DNA of 64,000 nucleotides from Bacteroidales bacterium (lineage in GTDB: Bacteria > Bacteroidota > Bacteroidia > Bacteroidales > VadinHA17): positions 62,001-126,000 of the forward strand of contig JADKBK010000003.1 in NCBI GenBank assembly GCA_016715075.1, written 5' to 3'. The position numbers and the translations under genes are program-made. Below are positions 24,456 to 31,914 of the stretch, piece by piece (position 1 is the stretch's first letter; each line of letters opens with the position of its first letter). Below the pieces are notes generated by a model that saw only the letters and a program-made list of their open reading frames with translations, did not search any database and was not told the DNA's origin.

Positions 24456-25261
24456 GCGTACTTTTTGAAAAGATCCGGATGGAAGAGGTTAAACAAATTC
24501 TTGTGATTGCATCTGGAAAAGGAGGTGTAGGAAAATCAACTGTTGCAGCTAATCTGGCTGTTGCATTGTCCCGAAAAGGATATAAAACAGCTCTTGTTGA
24601 TGCAGATATATACGGACCATCAATCCCCAGAATGTTCGGTATAGAAGATGCAAAGCCAGATGTAACAGCATTTGGGGATAAGCAGATGATATTTCCTATT
24701 GAGAAGTCCGGAGTAAAGATCATGTCAATAGGATTTTTTGTTGATCGTAACCAGTCATTGATATGGAGGGGACCAATGGCGGCAAATGCTGTCACCCAGC
24801 TTTTCGAAGATACAGAGTGGGGCGATATTGATTATATGATAATTGACTTCCCTCCCGGGACTGGTGATATCCAGCTGACCACTCTCCAGAAGCTGAATCT
24901 GACAGGAGCAATTATTGTTACAACCCCACAGGAGATAGCGCTCAATGATGCGCGAAAAGCTGCTTCCATGTTTACCAATGCCGATCTGAAAGTTCCTGTT
25001 CTGGGAATAATTGAAAATATGTCGTGGTTCACACCTGAACAACATCCTGATGAAAAGTATTATATCTTTGGTAAAGGAGGCGGACATAAAATGGCATTAG
25101 AGTTCGACACCATGTTACTGGGCCAGATACCTCTGGTTGCAGAAGTAGGAGAAGCTGCTGAAAAAGGATTAAGTGTCTTTAATCAAAAAAATAAACATGT
25201 AATGGACTCATTCGAAAAAATAGCTGAACTGATCTTCTCAAAAACTGAAAAAACGGATTAA
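24425..25261 (+). CDS. Mrp/NBP35 (ApbC)-family P-loop ATPase
   Basis: A 278-residue Mrp-type ATPase: QILVIASGKGGVGKSTVAAN is the Walker A (about residue 25), VDADIYGPSIPRMFGI follows, and MIIDFPPGTGDIQL is switch II (about residue 140). The family carries or assembles [4Fe-4S] clusters. The C-terminal CxxC used by many Mrp proteins to hold a bridging cluster is not seen here: the region reads IENMSWFTPEQHPDEKYYIFG, with no Cys. That absence makes classical cluster carriage uncertain. It is the last gene of the cluster. Confidence 0.85.
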   Translation: MEQSNKSKEMSVLFEKIRMEEVKQILVIASGKGGVGKSTVAANLAVALSRKGYKTALVDADIYGPSIPRMFGIEDAKPDVTAFGDKQMIFPIEKSGVKIMSIGFFVDRNQSLIWRGPMAANAVTQLFEDTEWGDIDYMIIDFPPGTGDIQLTTLQKLNLTGAIIVTTPQEIALNDARKAASMFTNADLKVPVLGIIENMSWFTPEQHPDEKYYIFGKGGGHKMALEFDTMLLGQIPLVAEVGEAAEKGLSVFNQKNKHVMDSFEKIAELIFSKTEKTD

Positions 25262-25275
25262 GATAATTCTCGCCC

Positions 25276-25299
25276 GGAGCCTGAACTGCCTCAGGCTCC
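25276..25299. terminator. hairpin between convergent genes
   Basis: GGAGCCTGA pairs with TCAGGCTCC over a 6-base loop. It lies between the Mrp gene and the convergent MBL gene; no T-run follows, so termination strength is uncertain. Confidence 0.55.
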
Positions 25300-25312
25300 A
25301 ACTTCAGTTATA

Positions 25313-26092
25313 TCAGAACTCATAGACATCGCCTGTTTTGACTTGTTTAATTCCGAATGTTTCATAAAAAGCAGTCAGGGCCGCCAGATTAGTGCAATGT
25401 GAAGGCAAAACATGTTTCAGCTTATTCTCTTTAATATACCTGATTGTCTCCTTTGTCTGACGATTAATCTCCTTCAGATGAAACCCTCCCATGATACCAT
25501 AAAGGGTGCTTATACCTGTAATTTTTTTAGCATGCTCCAATGTGTTAACTATCCCGGCATGCCCACAACCGGTAACTACAAACAAGCCCTCCTCCATTAG
25601 GAATACGATCCCGCTGTCATCCGTAACAAAGTCAGGGCTCCCTTCTTCAAAAACAAAAGAGGTATTTTGTGATTCAAAATTATTCAGCCTTGGAATTTCT
25701 CCAAGGAAAAATATCTTTTCAGAAATTTGATAAGGCTCTGTCGATGTAATTAAGTTCAACGACAACGATAACTCTTTTCTGGTATTTTTCAATCCTATAT
25801 AAGCATGGTCACATCTCCGGTAACGCCTGACGAAACATCCGGGATGACAAATCAATCTGAAGCCTGACAAATAACCGAGTCCGTTACCGTGATCAAAATG
25901 GCCATGACTTAAAATAATCATATCAAGTTTCTTCAGGCTTATATCCATCAGTTCAGCATTTCTCAGGAACATTGCACTCTGCCCTGTATCGAAAAGCAGG
26001 CATTTTCCGTCATATTCAATATGATATGACAAGCCATGCTCTGCCGTGGTATGCGGACCGGAATAGTTATCGGTGAGAACTGAAATTTTCAT
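25313..26092 (-). CDS. MBL-fold metallohydrolase
   Basis: A 259-residue metallo-beta-lactamase-fold protein. The metal motif H-x-H-x-D-H is present as LSHGHFDHGNG (about residue 61), with further ligands in TGCGHAGIVN and GGFHL. The overall layout (long middle insert with GEIPR) fits the archaeal-type dihydropterin-related group (MTH1374/COG1237), although the true substrate is unknown. The gene is convergent to the ORP-like cluster and separated from it by a hairpin, so it is its own unit. Confidence 0.83.
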   Translation of the reverse strand: MKISVLTDNYSGPHTTAEHGLSYHIEYDGKCLLFDTGQSAMFLRNAELMDISLKKLDMIILSHGHFDHGNGLGYLSGFRLICHPGCFVRRYRRCDHAYIGLKNTRKELSLSLNLITSTEPYQISEKIFFLGEIPRLNNFESQNTSFVFEEGSPDFVTDDSGIVFLMEEGLFVVTGCGHAGIVNTLEHAKKITGISTLYGIMGGFHLKEINRQTKETIRYIKENKLKHVLPSHCTNLAALTAFYETFGIKQVKTGDVYEF

Positions 26093-26197
26093 TACATTTT
26101 TAAGTCAAATTTAGTCTAAACAATCAAACTAGTTCTGCAAAACCAACTTCAAAAATCAGGAAAATTAATTTTTATTTCTGAAGTAAAAAGCTTATCT

Positions 26198-26241
26198 TTA
26201 CTTATTATTATATAAGACTTATTCTTACTTAATAATAATTA
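26198..26241 (+). promoter_or_regulatory. AT-rich repeated motif before the Fur/PerR gene
   Basis: TTACTTATTATTATA at 26198 and TTACTTAATAATAATTA at 26225 repeat the same core. They resemble AT-rich Fur/PerR boxes and directly precede the ATG at 26245, so autorepression is plausible. Confidence 0.45.
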
Positions 26242-26244
26242 CTT

Positions 26245-26706
26245 ATGGATAGGGAAATAATTATAAAGACATTAAAGGATTGCGGCCTGAAAGTTACACC
26301 GCAACGAATAGCAGTATTTGATGCTGTAATTAATCTAAAAAACCATCCCACTGCTGAGAATATTACTGAATATATAAAGGACTATCATCCAAACATAGCA
26401 ACAGGTACTGTATATAAAACACTTGAAACACTGGTACAATGTAGAATTATAAATAAGGTAAAGACTGACAATGATGTAATGAGGTACGATGCAATAATCG
26501 AAAAACATCATCATTTATATTGTTCCGAGTCTGACCGCATAGAGGATTTCTATGATAATGAGCTTACAGAAATTATTGATAACTACTTAAAAAACACTAA
26601 AATTCCAAATTTTAGAGTTGAAGATATCAAACTTCAGATTGTAGGAAAATTCACGGACAATTTAAAAGATACAAGTCAGAAGACAAAAGCAAATAGTAAT
26701 AATTAA
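26245..26706 (+). CDS. Fur-family repressor, PerR-like
   Basis: A 153-residue Fur-family protein. The N-terminal winged helix contains KVTPQRIAVFDAV and HPTAENITEYIK; the metal-sensing part has EKHHHLYCSES. The C-terminal CxxC pair that holds structural zinc in many Fur/PerR proteins is absent. The gene is followed by a ferritin-like protein and a peroxiredoxin, which points to peroxide sensing (PerR-type) rather than iron uptake. Promoter repeats just before the start suggest self-regulation. Confidence 0.83.
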   Translation: MDREIIIKTLKDCGLKVTPQRIAVFDAVINLKNHPTAENITEYIKDYHPNIATGTVYKTLETLVQCRIINKVKTDNDVMRYDAIIEKHHHLYCSESDRIEDFYDNELTEIIDNYLKNTKIPNFRVEDIKLQIVGKFTDNLKDTSQKTKANSNN

Positions 26707-26718
26707 GAAAGCGGTATT

Positions 26719-27219
26719 ATGGGACAAAAAGGAAGATCGATTGTTAAAATGGATGTGGAGGAATTGGTTAATTTACTCAACAAAGCCCTATCTGACGAGT
26801 GGCTTGCATACTATCAGTACTGGATAGGTTCAAAAGTTGTAAAAGGCCCGATGAAAGATGCAGTTATTGCTGAACTGACTCTGCATGCCACGGAGGAATT
26901 GAGCCATGCAGAATTGTTATCCACAAGGATAATTCAGCTTGGAGGAATACCTGTTTTATCACCTCAGGAATGGTCAGAACTGACCAATTGCGGATATGAT
27001 TCTCCAACAGATGCATATGTAGAAGCGGTTCTTGACCAGAATATTAAAGGGGAACAGTGTGCTATAAGGGTATACAGCGAACTCCTCGATATTACAAGGG
27101 TTGGCGATCCTGTGACGTACAACATCATCCTTACAATTCTATCACAGGAAGTAGAACATGAGGAAGATCTTTCCTCATTAAAGGAAGATCTCGAACTAAT
27201 GCTTGAAAGAAGGCGATAA
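26719..27219 (+). CDS. ferritin-like/bacterioferritin-type protein
   Basis: A 166-residue four-helix ferritin-like protein. SDEWLAYYQYW, then ATEELSHAELLSTRI, EQCAIRVYSEL, and LSQEVEHEEDL provide the Glu and E-x2-H ligands of a di-iron centre. Length and helices fit the Dps/bacterioferritin-like group common in anaerobes. It would oxidise and store iron and remove peroxide. It starts 12 bp after the PerR-like gene, and a peroxiredoxin follows, so the three form a peroxide-defence operon. Confidence 0.82.
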   Translation: MGQKGRSIVKMDVEELVNLLNKALSDEWLAYYQYWIGSKVVKGPMKDAVIAELTLHATEELSHAELLSTRIIQLGGIPVLSPQEWSELTNCGYDSPTDAYVEAVLDQNIKGEQCAIRVYSELLDITRVGDPVTYNIILTILSQEVEHEEDLSSLKEDLELMLERRR

Positions 27220-27263
27220 CGTATGACTTAAAAAGAATTATTATTAACAAACAAATCACAACT

Positions 27264-27971
27264 ATGGAAGACAATAATGTAACATCAATGCCACGTATTG
27301 GCGACAAAGCGCCTGATTTTAAGGCAATAACAACACAGGGACCTATTAATTTCCCTGCAGACTATTCCGGGAGCTGGGTAATACTATTCAGTCATCCTGC
27401 CGATTTCACACCTGTATGTACTTCCGAATTTATGACCTTCGCAAGTATGGAAAAACAATTTGCAGAAGCTGACTGCAAACTTGTAGGATTATCTGTAGAT
27501 GGGCTATACAGTCATATAGCGTGGCTTCGAACGATTAAAGAGAAGATTGAATACAAGGGGATGAAGGATGTTGAAGTTAACTTTCCACTTATTGAAGACA
27601 TAACAATGGAGGTGGCCCATAAATATGGGATGCTTCAGCCCGGGGAAAGTTCCACAAAGGCTGTCAGGGCTGTATTTTTTATCGACCCAAAAGGTGTTAT
27701 CAGGGCAGTTATTTACTATCCCCTCAGTATGGGCCGTAATTTTGCCGAAATATACAGAGCCCTTATAGCAATGAAAACTGCTGATGCATTTTCAATTGCA
27801 ACACCAGCCGACTGGCAACCAGGTGATGATGTAATTGTTCCAACAGCGGGTTCATGCGGTGTAGCCAAACAGCGTATGGAAAGCAAAGAAGAGATGCATT
27901 GTTACGACTGGTTCTTCTGCACCAAAAAACTGCCGAAAGATACCGTACTAAAAACAATTCTCAAGAAGTAA
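27264..27971 (+). CDS. peroxiredoxin (Prx6/archaeal Tpx type)
   Basis: A 235-residue peroxiredoxin. The peroxidatic Cys lies in SHPADFTPVCTSEF (about residue 50). Further Cys occur in the C-terminal part (GSCGVAKQR, EMHCYDWFFCTKK), as in archaeal thioredoxin peroxidases whose C-terminal cysteines resolve the intermediate. The enzyme reduces hydrogen peroxide and alkyl hydroperoxides, probably with a thioredoxin as electron donor; thioredoxin genes lie about 21 kb away. Third gene of the PerR operon. Confidence 0.9.
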   Translation: MEDNNVTSMPRIGDKAPDFKAITTQGPINFPADYSGSWVILFSHPADFTPVCTSEFMTFASMEKQFAEADCKLVGLSVDGLYSHIAWLRTIKEKIEYKGMKDVEVNFPLIEDITMEVAHKYGMLQPGESSTKAVRAVFFIDPKGVIRAVIYYPLSMGRNFAEIYRALIAMKTADAFSIATPADWQPGDDVIVPTAGSCGVAKQRMESKEEMHCYDWFFCTKKLPKDTVLKTILKK

Positions 27972-27980
27972 TCTCTCACA

Positions 27981-28174
27981 GGGGCTGTCTCAAAAGTCCT
28001 CTGTGGACCTCCGTGGTATCTCTGTTCCCGATAGCTTCCCGATATCTCCCGATAGCTATCAGGACGGGAGGACTCTGTGTAAGTTCTTAATTATTTGTTA
28101 CACAGAGAGCCACAGAGTAGTCACAGAGAGACACAGAGAAAAAAATTGAAATTTTAGACTTTTGAGACAGCCCC
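27981..28174. mobile_element. MITE-like element, family A, complete copy
   Basis: A 194-bp element bounded by perfect 18-bp inverted ends, GGGGCTGTCTCAAAAGTC and its complement. The inside has a second inverted pair (CTCTGTGTAA and TTACACAGAG) around an AT-rich loop, many CACAGAG copies and a CCCGATAGCTATC core. It holds no gene. The following 280 bp up to 28454 show no further structure I can name. Confidence 0.75.
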
Positions 28175-28454
28175 TTGTATATCAGGCATTTTTCAATTAC
28201 CCCAGTGTTTATTTACTGTTTAAGATGCCTTGCCACTTAAATACAAACCTGAATACGTTACAGTAATAAATCAGTTTCAACACAAACAATATGATCTCAG
28301 GCAGATCCTGAGACATTCCACCCTTCGCTGAAGAAATGCGGTATTCTGATTTAAGATTATATTTGAATTAAAAAGGGGTGAGAAAAGCAACCAGCATGAA
28401 TAGTTTTATTTATGCAGTAAATTTTGTAACTTTATTATCTAAAATTAATGCTCT

Positions 28455-28928
28455 ATGAAGAAATTAAGCCTTTTAATAATCACTGTATTCCTGATAATGT
28501 CATGTAATCAGAACACTAAACAAACTGCGGTTACTCCGATGCAGGCAAATATGGCGGAAACAGAACCATCTGCAAGGGATGGAGTGTTTATCCATATAAC
28601 AGAATGCTATAATGACCCGCACAGGGTTCTGATGCCCTTGAAAATGGCTGTTATGATGTGAATGGATAAGGATGTAATTGTATACATGGATATACATGCT
28701 GTCCAGCTTCTTGTAAAGAGCTCGGAAGATATGAAATTTGCTGATTTTGAATCTGCACATACATATATTAAACAATTAACTGACAAGGGTGTGGGGGTAT
28801 ATGCCTGTCCGACATGTCTGAAAATAGCAGGATTCAAACCTGAAGATCTTATTGAAGGGGTTCAGATTGCCCAAAAAGACAAATTTTTTAATTTTACAAA
28901 AGGAAGGATAATTACCCTGGACTATTAA
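28455..28928 (+). pseudogene. DsrE-like lipoprotein gene with in-frame TGA
   Basis: The frame opens with a lipoprotein signal (KKLSLLIITVFLIMSCNQN) and continues as a DsrE/DsrF-like domain: DGVFIHITECYNDPHRVLMPLKMAVMM, then TGA at 28659-28661, then in the same frame MDKDVIVYMDIHAVQLL, VYACPTCLKIAGF and a normal C-terminus to 28928. Homologues I remember have a small residue (Ala/Ser) at the TGA position, so a nonsense mutation such as TCA to TGA is the simplest view. Selenocysteine is unlikely because a Cys is not expected there. DsrE-type proteins relay sulfur or persulfide. Confidence 0.7.
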
Positions 28929-29089
28929 AAACTCTCCACGTACTGAAACAGGTTAATTTAATTAACTGCAAATACTTCTGAATATCGCTGATAATCAGAA
29001 GATAAGATATTAATTATTTATAAACTCCATTTACTAAATCTTCCGGAGTAGAAGATCAGGGTCTTTTAGCTAAATAAGCTGAATTAAAT

Positions 29090-29120
29090 TTTGATTATGA
29101 ACGCAGGTTCATTATCTTTA
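29090..29120 (+). promoter_or_regulatory. promoter with embedded palindrome upstream of DUF134 fusion (copy 2)
   Basis: TTTG at 29090-29093 and TATCTTTA at 29113-29120 are -33/-7-like boxes. The perfect palindrome TGAAC-GCAG-GTTCA lies at 29098-29111. The layout is the same as upstream of the first DUF134 gene. It also excludes a start at 29091, since that codon lies in the -33 element. Confidence 0.6.
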
Positions 29121-29135
29121 CAAAAAATATCAGCT

Positions 29136-29768
29136 ATGAAAGCTTCAATTCTTATTAAAGTATTCTTTGTTCTCCCCTTAATAATTTTTGTTGATTATAT
29201 CTTAATGGCAATATTAGGATGTACCACCTGTCTTTTTGGTCTTGGAGAAGATTTTTACTGCAACACTTTTTGCCTTGCAGGGAAAATAATTCTAGCTTTG
29301 TCGGCAATTCTCTTCGGGTACATAATTTTCCCTGATATTAAATTGATATTCAAACGAAAAAGAATGGCGCGACCGCATAAGAGCAGAAAGATTTCAAATC
29401 CTCCGAAAATGGTTGGATTCAAACCCTATGGAATGCCAATTTGTAAATTTGACCCTGTTATCCTGAAATTAGAAGAGTACGAAAGCATACGACTGGTCAA
29501 TTATGATAAAATTTCACAGGACCAGGCTGCTTTACGTATGAATGTTTCGCGTCCTACCTTTACACGAATATATAATAACGCCCTTGAGCAGATAGCAAAA
29601 GCATTTATTGAAGGGAAAGAAATTGAAATTGAAGGTGGAAATTATGAAATGGATAAAGAGTGGTACAGGTGCAGAAAATGCTTTAAGCTTATAGAAGGAT
29701 TGGAAAATCACAAAAGATGTAAAAACTGTACTCTTTATGGAGAAAATGAACTCATAAAATTAAATTAG
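29136..29768 (+). CDS. DUF134 regulator fused behind a two-helix membrane segment
   Basis: A 210-residue protein. Residues 1-76 form a membrane part: ILIKVFFVLPLIIFVDYILM, a Cys-containing loop (GCTTCLFGLGEDFYCNTFC), and AGKIILALSAILFGYIIF. From residue 77 it is a DUF134 domain: ARPHKSRKISNPPKMVGFKPYG, LEEYESIRL and SRPTFTRIYNNALEQIA, then two CxxC pairs (CRKC, CKNC). The two parts are in one frame without a stop; an internal start at 29364 could also yield the soluble domain alone. The cysteine-rich loop could report redox or metal state to the DNA-binding domain. The NifX gene follows 34 bp later. Confidence 0.72.
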   Translation: MKASILIKVFFVLPLIIFVDYILMAILGCTTCLFGLGEDFYCNTFCLAGKIILALSAILFGYIIFPDIKLIFKRKRMARPHKSRKISNPPKMVGFKPYGMPICKFDPVILKLEEYESIRLVNYDKISQDQAALRMNVSRPTFTRIYNNALEQIAKAFIEGKEIEIEGGNYEMDKEWYRCRKCFKLIEGLENHKRCKNCTLYGENELIKLN

Positions 29769-29802
29769 GAAAAGAAATTATCTAACGAAAAAATTATTAA
29801 TA

Positions 29803-30186
29803 ATGAAAATCGCAGTTCCTGTAACAAATGAAAATCAGATTGATGGCCATTTCGGTCATTGTGAATCATATGGTGTATATAGCATATCCGATAAAAAGGA
29901 AATTATTGGAATAAACAGAGTTGAGTCTCCCCAGGGGTGCGGTTGCAAGTCAGATATTGCATCTGTTCTGGCATCTGATGGTGTTACAATAATGCTGGCA
30001 GGGGGGATTGGTGGAGGTGCCATAAATGTTCTTAACAACAGTGGCATAGAAGTTATTCGAGGTTGTGCTGGAGATGCAACCGAAGTTGTAAAACTCTTTC
30101 TTGCTGGATCGGTTGAAGACAGTGGCAGCAGTTGCCATCAGCATGAGGCACATCAGCAGGAAGGTCATCAATGCAATCATAACTAA
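29803..30186 (+). CDS. NifX-domain protein with His-rich tail
   Basis: A 127-residue NifX/MTH1175-type protein: MKIAVPVTNENQIDGHFGHCESYGVY, then a central GIGGGAINVLNNSGIEVIRG. It differs from the paralogue at 16055 by an extended C-terminus, SCHQHEAHQQEGHQCNHN, with five His and two Cys, a likely metal-binding tail. It is paired with the DUF134 fusion upstream, reproducing the DUF134/NifX order of the first cluster. Probably a metal or cluster carrier; the metal is unknown. Confidence 0.83.
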   Translation: MKIAVPVTNENQIDGHFGHCESYGVYSISDKKEIIGINRVESPQGCGCKSDIASVLASDGVTIMLAGGIGGGAINVLNNSGIEVIRGCAGDATEVVKLFLAGSVEDSGSSCHQHEAHQQEGHQCNHN

Positions 30187-30200
30187 ACTTAATTATAAAA

Positions 30201-30275
30201 GTGGCTGTCTCTAACGTCCTCGGTTGACCTCTGTGATAACCTTTGATCTCCTTGCCTGCCGGCAGGCTCTGGAAC
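30201..30275. repeat. MITE-like family A, truncated copy
   Basis: GTGGCTGTCTCTAACGTCC and the following CTCTGTG-like sequence align with the left end of the complete element at 27981. The right half is missing. A perfect 14-bp palindrome, GCCTGCCGGCAGGC, lies at its end. Confidence 0.6.
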
Positions 30276-30424
30276 GACAAAAAAGAAAGAAATTCAGTTT
30301 CGAACCGTATAAATAATTGTTAAATTTGTTAAGGTTCTGTCGCGATTTTGGCATAATGCCAGAAAAGGCGGCAGAATTATATTTTCTATGGATTGAATTA
30401 TATAAATCATAAAAAATAAAGCCC

Positions 30425-31717
30425 ATGAAAAACAAAATCTCCAGATTGTTATTACAGTCCATTCTTTTCAGTGCGTTGTCATTCAATGCTTTATCCCAAC
30501 CAGCCACAAGCCTGGTAAAAGTAATTGTCGCATGTGATCATAAAGACTGGACCTACAAGGTTAATGAAGAGGCAAAATTCTCCGTGCAGGTTCTTCAATA
30601 TGGTAACCTTTTGGAAAATGTTACTATTGACTACGAGGCAGGACCGGAGATGATACCGGATAAAAAGAAGGAAGGGGTAATACTTAAGGATGGTAAGACA
30701 CAACTTACCGGAAGTATGAAGACTCCGGGCTTTTATCGTGTTAGAGTATGGGCTGTTGTCGACGGAAAGAAGTACGAAGGACTCGCCACCGCGGGATTTG
30801 AACCTGAAAAAATTCTTCCAACAGTTAAAGATCCTGCCGATTTTGATACTTTCTGGAGCAATGCTTTAGCCGAAGCCCGTAAAATAAACCTCGATCCCCG
30901 CATTACCCTTATGCCTGAGAGATGTACCAGCGATGCCAATGTTTACCATATAAGCTTCCAGAATGAGACACAGGGCTCAAGGATATACGGCATACTTGCT
31001 GTTCCTAAAAAGCCTGGCAAATACCCTGCTATTCTAAGGGTTCCTGGAGCAGGCATCCGTCCTTACGGAGGTGACTCCAAAACCGCCGGACTGGGATTTA
31101 TTTCACTCGAAATCGGAATACATGGTATACCTGTAAATCTGGACCCTCAGGTCTATGATAATCTTATGAACGGAGCTTTATCTTCATACTGGACAGTAAA
31201 AATGAACGACAGGAACACTCATTACTACAAAAGAGTCTTCCTTGGATGTGTCAAAGCAGTGGATTTTATTTTCACACTTCCTGAATTCAATGGTTCCGAT
31301 ATTGGTGTCACAGGAGGAAGCCAGGGAGGTGCGCTCACTCTGATAACAGCCGGACTTGATAAAAGGATCAGATTTATGGCAGGCCTCTACCCTGCTATGT
31401 GTGACCACACCGGATATCTCAACAAGAGAGCAGGAGGCTGGCCTCACTATTTCAGGGAAGCAGAACCAAAACCAGCTGAGGTTGAAACAATTGCATATTT
31501 TGATGTCGTGAATTTTGCAAGGCGCATTACTATACCCGGCTATCTTACCTGGGGATATAATGACATTACCTGCCCCCCTACTTCAATGTATTCAGCATAT
31601 AATGTTATCAATGCACCCAAAGAGCTTCATCTATACCAGGAAACGGGTCACTGGACATTCCCTGAACAAACCGAAGCTCTAAATAACTGGCTGATGAAAC
31701 AACTTAAGGGAGAATAG
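30425..31717 (+). CDS. acetyl-xylan esterase (AXE1/cephalosporin C deacetylase family), secreted
   Basis: A 430-residue exported esterase. A signal peptide (about 25 residues) is followed by an Ig-like N-terminal domain and an alpha/beta-hydrolase domain from about residue 130. The nucleophile elbow GGSQGGAL (about residue 298) and the catalytic His in ETGHWTFPE (about residue 411) match the AXE1 family. It would remove acetyl groups from xylan or pectin so that the neighbouring glycosidases can act. It heads the polysaccharide region in the opposite direction to most genes there. Confidence 0.85.
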   Translation: MKNKISRLLLQSILFSALSFNALSQPATSLVKVIVACDHKDWTYKVNEEAKFSVQVLQYGNLLENVTIDYEAGPEMIPDKKKEGVILKDGKTQLTGSMKTPGFYRVRVWAVVDGKKYEGLATAGFEPEKILPTVKDPADFDTFWSNALAEARKINLDPRITLMPERCTSDANVYHISFQNETQGSRIYGILAVPKKPGKYPAILRVPGAGIRPYGGDSKTAGLGFISLEIGIHGIPVNLDPQVYDNLMNGALSSYWTVKMNDRNTHYYKRVFLGCVKAVDFIFTLPEFNGSDIGVTGGSQGGALTLITAGLDKRIRFMAGLYPAMCDHTGYLNKRAGGWPHYFREAEPKPAEVETIAYFDVVNFARRITIPGYLTWGYNDITCPPTSMYSAYNVINAPKELHLYQETGHWTFPEQTEALNNWLMKQLKGE

Positions 31718-31736
31718 AAAGAATTTTAAAATCTCA

Positions 31737-31850
31737 GGGCTGTCGAGAAAGTCCTCTGTGATGCTCTGTGCCTCCTCTGTGTTCTCTGTGTAAGTTCTTA
31801 GCTTAATGTTACACAGAGTCCACAGAGAATACACAGAGTCACACAGAGAA
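31737..31850. repeat. MITE-like family A, degenerate copy
   Basis: GGGCTGTCGAGAAAGTCCTCTGTG opens a segment containing CTCTGTGTAAG and TTACACAGAG in inverted order, as in the complete copy at 27981. The right-hand end is not recognisable. Confidence 0.6.
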
Positions 31851-31914
31851 AGATAAGGTAATAGCCTGACCTTATAGGCAGCTCCAATTTTTCTGATCCA
31901 TTTTTTTGTTCTTA

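Noticed and set aside
28659..28661. TGA as selenocysteine codon
   Set aside because: The position is not a redox Cys in homologues I remember and the downstream stem does not fit the bacterial SECIS well.
29091..29135. Upstream in-frame start of the DUF134 fusion at 29091
   Set aside because: These codons overlap the -33/-7 boxes and palindrome, so they cannot be in the transcript from that promoter; the ATG at 29136 fits.
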